Below, one piece after another: positions 1 to 11,972 of a DNA stretch of 64,000 nucleotides. The notes beneath the pieces are model-generated. The model searched no databases, was not told where the DNA came from, and saw nothing but the letters and a program-made list of their open reading frames with translations. Source of the stretch: Nymphaea colorata. Its lineage: Eukaryota; Streptophyta; Magnoliopsida; Nymphaeales; Nymphaeaceae. Position 1 is the stretch's first letter. Every line of letters starts with the position of its first letter. A program made the translations under genes and the position numbers. The stretch covers positions 2,668,001 through 2,732,000 of the forward strand of contig NC_045148.1 in NCBI RefSeq assembly GCF_008831285.2, read 5' to 3'.

Positions 1-2150
1 ATACATAGAAGATGCAGACCTATGTTAAAGGCCATAAGTGGAGCGAGATATGCCGTTCCCTGATCTGCCAAATGGATATTGGGGGGAACATTACAACAAG
101 GTAAAACATTCAGAGCATTCTTGATGAGACTATGGGTTGACTGGTTGTTGCATTCTGAAAGATCAGATACTGGAGAGCCTAACACAATAATTCTTCCTAT
201 CCTTCCGATATTTGTCAAAAGATTTCTGACAAGCACCTGAAGGCCAAGATAATGAAATTACAGGAACATCGATTAATTCTTGAATGTGTCATCCTTACAC
301 CAAAATTCACAAGCCAGAAGAGCCAAGAGAAATTTACCAAACCATGGAAAAGATCTTGCTCTATGCAAGAAGCAGGATCAAATTCAAAATTTCCAGAAGG
401 AGCAGATAAGAAACTCACAAGAAATGCGACGATGCAAGCAAGTTTCAGAATGTGAAATGTGCTGGATGGAGGGATGGGGAGGGGGGCAGACTTGTATGCC
501 AAAAATATAAAATATATGGACATTTTACCTACACGGAGTCGTATTTGTAATCATCTAGAACCAGTATCCAAAAATACAGGTCTATTTTTTACCTTGTCTT
601 TTCTTTACAAGCTTTTATACAAGAGTTCTCTAAACTAATGAAAGCCACAATTAGACTTTTCAAGAGTCTCCTTGAATTTCATTCAATGTGCAATAACTTC
701 ATGCAATCAAATTGTGTTTATAATGTATGACCGTCTTCTTAAATGTCCATCTACTGCTGATTTCCAAATATTCATGATTAACAGAAGTTTGGATATACCA
801 TCTTTCTCATGCATAGGAACCATATGGTATTCACTTATTCTTACCACGTTCATCACATAAATAATATTCTTCATAGTGATGACAAGCATACCTAAGTCAA
901 CTCAGTGAAGCTATTTTTTCCTCCAAAAAGGAAAGGCGAAAGATATAATCTGTCACGTTTGAAGAATCATGTATATAAGGCTCTAACTTCTGAGTGAAGA
1001 TTCCTCCTATGATGGCCAGGAAAAAGAGGTAGAAGAAAATAGGGAGTTCCTCAAACCCTATTTAAGGAAGATTCTCGGTATAATGACACAGAAAAGATAG
1101 GCCTAGTTGTGCAAATCACAAAAAAATAGGAACACTAATTACAAAAATTGGGATGGCTGGCAGATCTGTTCCTTCCAAATCAACTTATGTCTTGCTCCTT
1201 GTAAATATGAACATGGTCATGCATGCAGATTCAGCATGTTTTATTATCAAAAGCAAATTAATTAGCAAAAGCATAAAATGTAACCGGTTCATGAGACTGA
1301 ACTAATGAAGATCTGAGCTTATGACTCAATTAAAACATTCAGCTTCAGTCAAAGAAGAGATGTACATAAATGAAGTTCACCACACTTCATAGGGCTGGTT
1401 ACCGAATTTGGCGTGTCAGACCAGCACCTAAGCATTCACCTGCATCTCATGATGGTGCAACATGAGTGTGGCTACATATTTAAAGAGTGGGCGTTAAATA
1501 TTTTGGGCTTCTTCTAATGATTAAAACAGAACGGCTGTTAACGCCAATCCTGTCAACGCCAGCAAAAATTTAGTTAATTTTGGGTTAGAAGTGCAGTGAA
1601 TTTCAGCCCAATACAAGCCAATCCATGTCGACATTGGGAACACTTTAAAATGATAAACAATTACTTAACAATACAAAATACACCATATCGGACTACCAAC
1701 TTCATTGGCATTAGGCTAGTATCCACTGCACTCATGGAAAACACGTTATAGGCTATATAGTATGATAGCAAAAGCAGCAGAAAAAACGGCCGCAGACAAC
1801 ACGCTCAGATCAGTCCTCCTCATTTGGTATGAAACTTCAGAACATCAATTACGTTTCAGCATAAAATTACACAGTGCTGGACCTAGTTATCCAGAAAAAT
1901 AGGTTAAGTGTCATCGGCATACAGTATGCAGGCGCATTTAAATCCTTTGGTTAGACTTCCACGGCCTCATTTGCCGCTCTCGCTTAGCTCTAATACTTTC
2001 AACGGTAGCCCCTTAATCCCGCAGAACCCTTTAGATTGTGCTCTACTTTATAATCTTTGTCCATGGGCAAAACTCCAGAAACACCTAAGGAGCTTAACGT
2101 GACATTTCTAGTGATCAAACGAAGAGCAATCATGCATTTAGACAGCAACT
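1..2150. other. Unassigned AT-rich sequence, no gene recognised
   Basis: I see no convincing exon, tRNA or transposon domain here. The open frames present (for example 215-523 minus, 672-860 plus, 1908-2102 plus) are short, overlap frames on the opposite strand and contain no recognisable motif. If the CpG-rich block at 2.3-2.65 kb is a first exon on the minus strand, this stretch would hold its introns and later exons, but I could not identify any. Confidence 0.4.
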
Positions 2151-2206
2151 GGAATTGCTAAAGAACAAAATCAACGTCAATCAATTATACGAATTCCTGT
2201 ATTCAT

Positions 2207-2551
2207 TTATTCTGCAACGTAAAACTCCAAACAGGGAAAAGCAAAGACCAAAAGAATTACCAAGGACCCGGAGGTCACACGCAACCGTTTCAGAATGGAA
2301 ACGGAAACGCCAACGGAGTGAGACTCGTCGAAACCATCAGGGACTTGATCAATCCCATCGCTCGGAAATCGGAGCAACCCTGCCCGCAGCCGGTACGACG
2401 ACGCATCGAGACTCGCATTCTGCTCCCGCAGCCATGCTACGGACGAGTTCCGGTCGTCGTCTCGCTGCTCTCCGGCTTGCCCCAACCTGAGGAAGGAGTG
2501 AAGAAGTTGGGTGTTGGAAGTGAGAAGAAGAGGCTTTCTCGTTCTGCCCAT
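2207..2551 (-). CDS. Possible first exon of an unidentified gene (CpG-rich)
   Basis: A 114-codon open frame on the minus strand begins with ATG at 2551. It lies in the most GC- and CpG-rich part of the left arm (about 2330-2650), with a purine-rich GAAGAAGAAG-type leader on its own strand just upstream, which is common in plant 5' UTRs. The encoded peptide (starts MGRTRKPLLLTSNT; a stretch WLREQNASLDASSYRLRAG follows) matches no family I recognise. The frame may be only partly coding, ending at an internal donor before the hydrophobic tail. Overlapping plus-strand frames (2155-2490, 2318-2620, 2511-2831) are probably shadows. It could also be non-coding promoter DNA. Confidence 0.22.
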   Translation of the reverse strand: MGRTRKPLLLTSNTQLLHSFLRLGQAGEQRDDDRNSSVAWLREQNASLDASSYRLRAGLLRFPSDGIDQVPDGFDESHSVGVSVSILKRLRVTSGSLVILLVFAFPCLEFYVAE

Positions 2552-2831
2552 CGGCGAGCCGGACTCTTCCTCCTCTCCCCTTCTTCTTCTACTTCACCAC
2601 CTACTTCATGCGAAAGCTAACCGATCACTCACCCGGCTGCGGTTCCCAGTAAAGCAACGCAGGGTTCAGCGTATGGACATTCTATTTCATTTACGACTTT
2701 ACGACCCAAAATCAGATCCAGTCATAGCCATTTCAGCCAACGACGCGACCAAGCCAAACCCACATCCAGATAAACTCCCAAAGACGATCTCCGGAAAAAC
2801 ACAATCATGTGGAGAAATGAAAAATATATAA

Positions 2832-4139
2832 CAAAATTTGAAGACTAGTTATAAAAGAAATCCAAAAAAACAAAAGAAAAACAAGAAATATACAATACAA
2901 TGCACAGTGAGAAGAAAAGTGTGAATAGAGAAGAATGAAAGAGCGGCACCGTCACCTAGCCGCAGACGGACCGCGGCGCCTTAACCGAATGGCAAACTGG
3001 ACATCCTCCTGCACAAGACGAGTCACATAATCTGCCGAAAAGAAGGTGCCCCTGAAGGTGGTGAAGCCATTTATATAAGAGAGTGAAGCCATTTATTATT
3101 CCCTTATTTTACTTATATTGTTGTTCGAATTTGCGATGTGTCGGAACTGGTAACTAATTATCCGTAACGTTGAGGACAATCCTTACAATCCAATTAAATA
3201 AGAATCAATTCAAGGAGGGTAACATAGTTGGTCTGCCTAAGTGGCGATGCGTCTTTAGTTTGTCTTTCTCTCATAAATATTACTCTTATGAACCTTAAAC
3301 ATCATCACATGTGAGACTCAAATTAAAGGGTGTTCAGTAGGGCCATCAACGTCTTGATTCTTGAAGCAGCTTTACACCTTAGGGGCAAGGGAAAGGAAGA
3401 GCCCTCAACCTTTCACTCCATAGCGAAATTTCCTCCTGCTCAGATGAATAAGAAATTTATTTCGACTAATCCTGAAACCAAGAGTAGGAATGTCGGCGCT
3501 TTCCCAGCCATAGAATCATGGACAAGCCGCCATCTCCTGAGAAGGTTACATGTTCCTTGCCGTTCGGGGTTCTCGTGAAGGTTTTGGGCCTTTGGCATTT
3601 TTTGTCCTTCTTATTTGTTTCTTTTAGGAAGGAATTTTTGCCTTTACTTTTTAGCTTTGATTTTGGAGGATTTGGGTTTCCTTCACCTCTTTATTCCTTT
3701 ACATTTGTTTTTTGACTCTTTAATTTGCTTTTCATTTTTCCTTTTTCTGTTGACAGGATTTGTGACTATTTGGTTGGTTTTTGGCTTTGTTTTGGTAGTC
3801 AGTACCTTGCCTTTCTGCGATTGGTGTTGTGTCTGCTTCAAGGTGTGATTGTTTTAATCCTGCTACTACAATTGGTCATGAGACCAACCCCATTTATTTG
3901 CTACAATGCATGTTGACAAATGGTGGATTATTAGATGGAATTTTTCAAAATGATCTGAACCTGAGAAATTGTCTCTAGAATGCCTGTTCAATGTTTGAAG
4001 CAAAGATATGCAAATATGATGCCATGATATCGCATTCTAAGTGTGTCTTGTCCTGCTGCTCATCTGCCTAGCTTTATTGTCTGTATAATACTTTCACCAT
4101 GTTGATTTTTCGTTCATGTTACTCAACTGTGGTATGGGC
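2832..4139. other. Unassigned sequence with a T-rich stretch
   Basis: No gene is recognised. A TATA-like string (TTTATATAAGAGAG) lies near 3070. A plus-strand ATG at 3518 starts a frame reading MDKPPSPEKVTCSLPFG and then runs into T-rich sequence (3590-3780) that looks like an intron. I cannot connect it to a downstream exon. Confidence 0.3.
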
Positions 4140-4465
4140 ACGTAGCATCAGAGATCACAGAAATTCACTGACGCTTTGCTGATGCTATCTCATATCACTT
4201 CATAGTTAAGTATGTTTTATTGACGTGATTTGCGCCAGCGTCACGAATGGCTTAGCCAGGTATAACACTCCATAATGCATTGTGGTTGCTGACTTGTAGG
4301 ACTTAAGTAACACAAAAAGCCATCATCATGTCATTGATGGCTGGGCCTTTCGTTGTCCATCGGTAGTGTCACTGATGGCTTGGCTGGGCGACTTTAGTGA
4401 CACGAAAAACATGGCAGCAAAGACCAATGCGTCACCGATGGCTTGCTTTAGATATCGCCTTTAGT
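4140..4465. repeat. Array of GTCACTGATGGC / TTTAGTGACGC motifs
   Basis: Short motifs of the form GTCA(C/T)(T/C)GATGGCTTGGCT and TTTAGTGAC(A/G)CGA recur in both orientations through about 320 bp. This is the look of the subterminal repeat arrays of CACTA transposons in plants. The motif differs from the TAGGAA/CCTAAAAG motif at the right CACTA end near 37.5-37.77 kb. It therefore probably belongs to another, partial CACTA-like element rather than being the left end of the same one. Confidence 0.4.
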
Positions 4466-4879
4466 GACGCGAGTATTCTTCCCCACCCTTTCTTTGTCCT
4501 CCTGCATTTTCTTCATCCTATGTGCGTGCCATTTCCCTGCTTATCTCTCCCATCTGCCGAAATCCATTCTGACCTTGTGTCACACTCACTACTCACCATT
4601 GAAGCAGCCGGAGTGGCCAATAAATCAGTTAGACCCCTCTCTCTTGCTCTCTGTCTAACTTCCTTTATCGACACATGATTTTCAGGGTTCCGCTGGCTCG
4701 GCTAGCGGCAAGTGCTAGCTAGTGTATTCTGAGGCCCAGGCAGGAAGTGGTATAGCAGATATATGTAAAATTAGATCGAAAAACTAGAGACTAATCAAGC
4801 TTGTTTCAATATTTTTAATTATCTGAACAACTTTGGCTCACGTCTTGCCTCTTATGTCTAAACCTACTGTACGTAATAG

Positions 4880-5143
4880 ATGTCAAATCTGGCAAGGTGG
4901 GACTTTGAAGATGAAGGACATGGTGCATCATTTGCAACTTTGATTCAAGATTCGCAGTCTCCTCTTAGAGAAAAGGTTGTTGCTTCTCCCCACTACCAAA
5001 CTTGCTTAGATCTACGTTTCCAGAACATGCCCTTGAGCCAGCTGATCAAACACTTGCAGCTTCAAAGTAAGGGGCGGCCACCAGTAATAGTGCAGTTTGA
5101 GTTTACTTCTTTTTCTTCTTGGATAGTCAAAGTAGGGGCATAA
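4880..5143 (+). CDS. Unrecognised open frame, possibly a gene fragment
   Basis: An 87-codon plus-strand frame starts MSNLARWDFEDEGHG and contains YQTCLDLRFQNMPLSQLIKH. The composition looks protein-like rather than random, with acidic and amphipathic segments, and it sits within 650 bp of a CACTA transposase exon. Other gene pieces were captured by that CACTA element further right, so this may be another captured exon, but I do not recognise the family. It could equally be a chance frame. Confidence 0.25.
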   Translation: MSNLARWDFEDEGHGASFATLIQDSQSPLREKVVASPHYQTCLDLRFQNMPLSQLIKHLQLQSKGRPPVIVQFEFTSFSSWIVKVGA

Positions 5144-5767
5144 CCCTTGATTTGTTTTTATTTACCTCATTCAGCTGTCTTAATATACTTTGTGTTTGCT
5201 TTATGTTTCTTCTTTCCCTGTGTGGTTAGTGTTCGCTGATATGATCTTCAAGATGTTGTTTCAATTGGTTCTAACTACCATTACCAAGTCTTGTCTTTGT
5301 TTTCCATTTGCATAGGTTTGCTTTGCCTATGCTACTCTAATCTTGGAAGAACACTGAAGCTTATATAATTGTTTTCAGTATATCAATATGGTTTTCTTTT
5401 TGAAAATTAAGGCTGAATATTTTGTAGGTATCTGTGCAGTCTGAAAGTATATGTGCAAAATAAATGTCATCTAGAAGGTTTGATTGCATAAGGTTATTTA
5501 GCCGAAAAATGTGTCAAATTTTGTTCTCATTACTCACATAGAGTTGAAACTAAATACAATGGTCCACAAGAAATGAAGATGGTCAAATTCTTAGGACACT
5601 TGAAATATTTTCATTCGATGACAATACCTTACAACAAGTGCATCAATATATATGTTGTTAAATGGGTCATTAGCTACACAATATCTTCCGTAAACTATCT
5701 ATTTTTTTTAGTCTATTTGATTATTATCTTTATAAATTTTGGTCACATATTTTCATTAAATATATAG

Positions 5768-5860
5768 ATTGCATCTTACATATTAAGTATGCAACAAAAA
5801 TTCCCTCATGAAATTGAATGCATACACAAAAAAGAGTTTCAAGATTGGGTCAGAAAACAT
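5768..5860 (+). pseudogene. CACTA transposase (TNP2-like) exon, end of the DUF4218-type region
   Basis: After an acceptor-like ...ATATAG, the frame reads IASYILSM and later CIHKKEFQDWVRKH, then meets a good donor GTAAGT at 5861. A short H-x-K/E-F-x-x-W-x-x-x-x-V stretch ends the DUF4218 region of plant CACTA transposases. The matching next exon (starting VQSLRQRGQEEL) lies at 31925, on the other side of the gypsy element, and joins in phase 0. Intron halves 5861-5913 and 31902-31924 together would be 76 bp. Upstream exons were not identified, so the left limit of the CACTA element is unknown. Confidence 0.65.
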
Positions 5861-7454
5861 GTAAGTCACTTAACTTTTTCAATAAATTTTATGAAGTGTT
5901 ATGTAACATATATTGTTAGCACCGCAAACTTTTATAAATTTTTCCTGTGGCCATTTTGAAAATTTTACCAAAATATGTTAGGAAAAATCCAATGCTACCC
6001 ACTTCGATGCCTATCAATCCCAACCTATACCCAAGTTTGAGAATCAATTACGTTTTCAGTTCTAAATTAACTTACAATTGTAAATTGCAAAAAATCAAAG
6101 CTCCTATCAAATTTGGAACAAGATTTCAAATTCAGATCCAATTAGAACTAAAATGAGGTTCTAAAACCAATCTGGATCAAAGCCAAGAAGCTAAGTCCGA
6201 AATTCAAAACTTAAATTTTAATTTGGATTTAAAATCCTAAGCCAGCTCGACTAGAGTTGACTTGGATAGACGAGTCAAAGAGCTGCCCGTTGGGTATTTC
6301 TCTCCCTCTCTCTCTCAGCTCAGATCTTCTTAGAAAGATCTTAGTACACCAGCTTCGTAAGAACTGATCACTTCCAAGACCCATTGGAGAGGCAGCCTCT
6401 AGCAGGCGTAACCTTCTTTCTTTTTTTTTTTCTTTTTTTTAACAAAACTTTCATTGCTAACTGTTAAAATCTTAAAAAAAGAAAAGAATGATACATCTTA
6501 TGATGGATCATTCATTAGAGAGAGGCATAGCCCAGCTGGCCGCACCCTCTCTCCCATTCCTTTTAGCTGAGAGGATTATCTCTCTCAATTAATTAACTTG
6601 GTTCCTAAGCTGAAGGGACCAAGTTCCTAAGAACCCCATCAATGCCTACAGCTGAAGCTCTATAAAGATGCATTTAGCAGCTCTAGTAGGGGCTGGCTCT
6701 CTTGAATATGCTTCAGACTTCTTCCAACGGTAGCTTCCGTAGCAACCTCCTCTTCCGTGATTCCCTTGGACGCCTTTGCCTTGCCTCAATTCTAGCTGGT
6801 GTCACCCAGTTGCTACTCTTCAACTTGGCTCAAGCAGGAAGCTTCTCCCTTGGAGCATCACCCGCTACTGTCTTCGACAGCTACCTTTGTCAACTCAGTT
6901 TACTGGCAGGCGTCTCCTCCAGCCAACATCGACAGTTGCTGCTCTCCTTTGGACACTTTAGTAAATGTCTTCCCCAGCTCGCTATAGCAGCCTCCAAGCC
7001 CAACTTCAATAGTTTGAATGCCTCGCAGCTCCAAGTCTTTCTTCAGCAACTCAAGTACGGGTTGGATCTCTTGGACGTCCTCCAGTCTTCATCAACAGCA
7101 GTTGCTCTTCCAGCCGGCACCCTCAGCTGCTCCTGCAATCTACTTCAGCAGTAGTCACTTCACCAATTAGCAGTTGCTCTTCCAGCCGAGCTCCCTCAAT
7201 CAGCTGCTCCAAAATGGTAGTTGGCTTCATCTTGGTAAGCTCCCATCCCAACTTATCGTAAGAAAAACACAAGTACTTCACCTGCTACATCAGCTTTCAA
7301 CAGGACGCAGCTCTAACATGCATTCACCTCCGGCAAACTGCAGCTCCTAATGTGTTCACCTCCAGCGGACGCAGCCTCAATCTGCTGCTCTTCAACCAGC
7401 ATAACCAGCTTCGCCACATTCTCATCCAGGTCAGCAACTTTACTAGTTAATTAT

Positions 7455-10400
7455 TGTTTACATGTATAATTTTCTATTAAATCTTATATGTAAACCTGAA
7501 ACAAATGAAATAAAATACATGTACTTGCCCTTTTTCTTTGTGCAGGATTTTGAGTGAGGGGACCGAACCTATCGGTACGATGTCTGACCATTCCTGACAC
7601 CTTTATCGGCGGTAATTAGACTAAGGATTATACTAAATGTTCTATTTTATAAATTTAAATGTCGTCCGAAACCTAAAAAAGCAAATATACTTAATTTTGA
7701 AATCATGCATGTTTGAAAATCTATGTAGATCTCAAAATTAGACTAATGAACGAAAAACATGTAATCTAATGTTTGTTCATGTCCAGATCATCACAAATCA
7801 ATGCAAATCGATGTCCTAAATCTAATATGATGCATGTAAAAACTAGGCCAAGTAGACATAGAGTCCGGTCGCTATCGGGACTTGGGTGTAGGACATAGAC
7901 CTAACAAGAAAACGTAGATCTGAATCCAAAACTTGAAACTAGGATTTAAGAGACTTATAAGATTCTTGTTTTATCATATAAATCCAAAATATCATATATG
8001 TCAATAGGGCTCCTGATAAAAAAGCAAGGTCAGATATCCAACAGGTTTGATTTGTATTTATGATTGGAAAATATGATGAATACAGGGTTTAGAAATCTTG
8101 TATTTGGGTCTAATAATGTGAATATTGATATAAAATTTATAATTTAAAGTTCATGGTGTAGAATCTTATCCAAAATCTAGAACATGAGATCCCAGATCCA
8201 AAATCTGAAATCCAAGATCCAAAATATATGGTTTGAAATCTAAAATGTGACATCCAAAATCCATTATCTGATACACATAATACGAGATTTAGGATCCAAA
8301 ACCCATTATGTGAACTCTAATCCAAAATCAAAGCTTTGAAGTCCAACATGCAAAATTTGAGATCCAAGATCCGTAATTCAAGATCTACCATCCAAAATTC
8401 ATAATTCAATATTTGGGATCCAAATCTAAGCATGCTAAAATTGAGCTTAAAATCCTGTTTTAAATCAACTTGAGGTTTGTGATTTGAATCTAATATTTTG
8501 AATTGAGATCCAAGATCTAAATGAGTGAAGGGCAAGTTGGTCAAAGTTATTGGGTTCAATTTTACCTAAACTGGGTTCAAATCTACTTGGGTTTGACTGT
8601 AGCAAATGTGTTTGGTCTTAGTCAAACCATATGATATAAAATATACACTTCATTCATTTTATGTAATAAGCGTTTAAAGATGTTTGACAAGACCTAGGTT
8701 GTGGGACTATATTTGTAAGTAGTATGCTCTAAGACCGACTGAGCTAAGTCTTAGAGAATTGAGCTAGGTTTGGACTCCATGCCTATATAGCCTAGGTGTT
8801 TTGAAATCATTTAAAATATTAAAAATTGGTTTCCAAAGAATATTGTGGAAAACTATGATTTGAAGTGGTTGGGTGCAAGGTGACTTAGTGCATATTAAAA
8901 CATAGGCACAATGTATGATTGAAGAAAGCATAAAAGAAAACTACATTCTATGTGCATGACTTAGGTAAAACTATAAGCAAAAACATGAAATTAAAAGAAA
9001 GAGACAAGGAAGAGAGGGCATACTTGACTCCTATGCTTATCCTAAAGACATTACAATAAATCTAATCTAGAAAATAGACATGCTAAACTACAAATTATTA
9101 AAGCAACGAAGAAAATAAGCTAAACACACTAAAGCAAAAAGAAAACTAAATTAAACATGCTTAAAAAGGAAAAACTAAACTAAATTAAACATGCTTAAAA
9201 AGCAAAAACTAAACTAAACATACACAAAAAACTAAATTGCAAATAAGAAAAGAAAGAAGTGGGAAAAAACATTAGCTAAAACCTGATGCCTTGGCTGAGC
9301 CCACTCCCACGACTCCCACACCGAGAGTTTAGTTTGGGTCTATGTTGAGTGCTAATGCAGTCTGAACCAAGACTCTAAACAATTTGACTTGTTTTAAACT
9401 AAACATTTTTTTGAGTAACCAGTTGAAATTTTACTAATTTTATGGGCTTCTCTAGGAATAGCTTAAGTGTCAGTGAGAGGAGGGTGACCCCTATTTATAA
9501 TTGCTTGGGAGAGGAGATCTTCTCCCATGTTCAATATGGGACTAAAATTCTCTCCTTTCTCAAAAGCACAAACCATAAACTAAAAATATATTTTCAATCA
9601 AATTTCATTCACTGCAATCTCATCTGGACTATGAATTTGATTTTGTGAAAAGCCACGCTTGCACAGAAAAGTGTTGATCGATTCTTCATAAAGAAATCAG
9701 ATTGACATCGAGCGTGGAAGATGAACACTGTTTGAATATGAAGAGGCAAAAACACACTTTTAAAACCTTATTCTGAAATAAGAAAAATGTTCATTTCGGC
9801 CACAATGGGATACCGATTTTGATTCTATATGTGCCGAAGTGCTCAAAAAAGAATTATTGCACATTTCAAATGCTTAGTTCGAATATGGAGTGAGAAAATC
9901 ATGATGCATTTTTGTGATATAATATGCATTAAGCTCATATGAGGATCTAGGGTCTGGGTTTGCTGCTGAGACACAAATTCAAGTCCATATCTAAAGAAAA
10001 TTCTACAAGATGGATCTAAATATGGCATTAAAATTTGGATTATGATTCAATGTCCATGATTTGAAATGAAATAATGGATCTGGATTTGTAAAGATAAATT
10101 AGATCTGAGACTTGGATATGCGATCCAAATATAAAACTAAGACTTGGATATATGATCTGGATCAAAGATATGAAATGAAGATATGAAAATAGCATGGACC
10201 TGGACCTAGCTCAAGTTGAGCTAGGACGGTTCAAGCTGCATGACATGGACTAGACCTATGTCAGGTTCAGTTTTTGAAAAACTGGGTTTAGGCCTACATT
10301 GGGCATAGGCTCAGCCTAGGTATCTTTGGAAAAATCGGTTTTAATGGGAAATTAAGGTAGGTTAAGCATAGGCTAAGGCCTACCATATCCATGAAATTTA

Positions 10401-11972
10401 TATGAAAATATAACTTAAGTTCATGTGACACCTAAGTTAGGTTTTATGAAAAATATATGTTTGTGGCAAATGACTAAAATACACTTGTGTGTGATTTTGG
10501 ACTGAAACAAGTTCAAATAAAGGGATGGACTTAAGCTAAAGTTCTAATATCAAAGAAAATCATAAAGCAAAGTATATGTGACCTATCTCCTATGTTTATA
10601 TAGAAGAATATAACTCAAAAAGGAATTGATCATGTTACCCCTGTGTGTATTTTCGAAGTTCCAGATGACGATTTGACTAAACCAACGTATAGCCAAGTTC
10701 CTAAATATGCTTTGGTTAAAATCTTGTTAAAAAAAATTCCTCCCGAACTAACTCTAAAAATCAAAAACAAATTTTTACCAAACTGTATATGACACATTTA
10801 TAAAGCAAAATCAATGCAGGCTACAAAAAACAAACTTTTATTGGAATTTTCATAGGTGAAGTTGAGGGTACTTGAAAAAGCTACTTACTTGTAAGGACAT
10901 GCTTAAAGATAAAAGAAATTCACTTTAATTTTGTAGAATTGAGCTCGACAGTAGTTTATAGAGTGTAGCAAATACTAGGAATGAGTTTAGGACCTTCAGA
11001 ACTGAATTGAACTCAAAATAAACTAAGGAAATATTTATTTACGCACAATACACATAATTCCAGCTCGGTTTCATCTCACGCTATCAAGTTGAGCTCAAAT
11101 TCAGCTCAAATCCCTTAAAGTAGGATAGAGGAAACACTCCAAACTGAATTAAATCCAAATCAGGATGAATGAATTGAAGATAAACTAAAAGAAGCTTGAT
11201 TTTTACATGATAAACATGGTCCTACCTCGGTTTTAGCTCAATTCTGAGCTCAAATTCAGCTGGAACTCCCAAAAACATGAGAAAGAAAGCACCCAAAATT
11301 GAATTGAACTCAAACCGAAATGAATGAATTCCAACCAAACTAAGAGCAAATTAATCTATAGATGATAAACATGACCCTAGCTCAATTTTAGCTCAATCAT
11401 CTAGGTTGAGCTCAAATTCAGCTCAAACCCCTGAAAATAGGAAACCGAAAGGCCTAGTAGAAATATGCAAGTTAGTATATGATTGAAACTTAGTTTGGGT
11501 AACTCAAAATCAGTGAAATAAAACTTTCTCTCCATTAAGGTAAACTTGTTTTACTTAGTTGAGCTAAAAATCATAGCTTTAAGTTTCGAAAGCTGATTTG
11601 AGCTATAAGAAAACTAGTTTGAAATTGAAATAACCCTAGCGAGCTGACTTTGGCAATTCCTGGGGTCATGTAAAATTGGAAAATAGCCTAATTGCTGAAA
11701 TGTTTGGCAATTCTCAGAAATTTTGGTAAAAAGTTCTTACTTTCTAGGTGCAATGTTGAGATGTAGGGGAAAAATGATATTTTTCTAGTTTGGACAACTT
11801 GGGTGATCTGGCCTAGGTGTTTAATGCTGGTGTGAAAAGTTCTTATTTGCCTTAGAAATAGCCGATTCATTTTTGAAACTTGGGCTTTTAAAATCAAATT
11901 GAAATTCTCATTGTGAAGGGTAAAATGGTTGTTTGGACTTGTAAAAATTTTGGGTGTTCAGGGGTATTCACA
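7455..11972 (-). mobile_element. 4.5-kb solo LTR in inverse orientation, nested in the 5' LTR
   Basis: The segment starts TGTTTACATG, ends GTATTCACA and is bordered by the 5-bp duplication ATTAT (7450-7454 and 11973-11977). The 3' LTR at 24664-31896 lacks it and shows the uninterrupted site at about 27878. No retroviral-type domain is visible inside, so a solo LTR is the simplest reading. Read on the minus strand it begins TGTGAATACCCC. Near its minus-strand end (7555-7620) it contains a block similar to the block near the end of the host LTR (15030-15085), for example GGAATGGTCAGAC. It therefore belongs to a related long-LTR family. The interior is rich in GATCCAAAATC-type short repeats (8160-8520). 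Confidence 0.75.

Noticed and set aside
2155-2831. Three plus-strand frames across the CpG-rich block
   Set aside because: They overlap each other and the minus-strand frame in GC-rich DNA, where stops are rare, and contain no recognisable motif.
6702-7154. 150-codon plus-strand frame
   Set aside because: It lies in a CAGCTGCTC-rich part of the 5' LTR. The homologous 3' LTR (27.1-27.7 kb) has only broken, different frames, so it is not conserved as protein.
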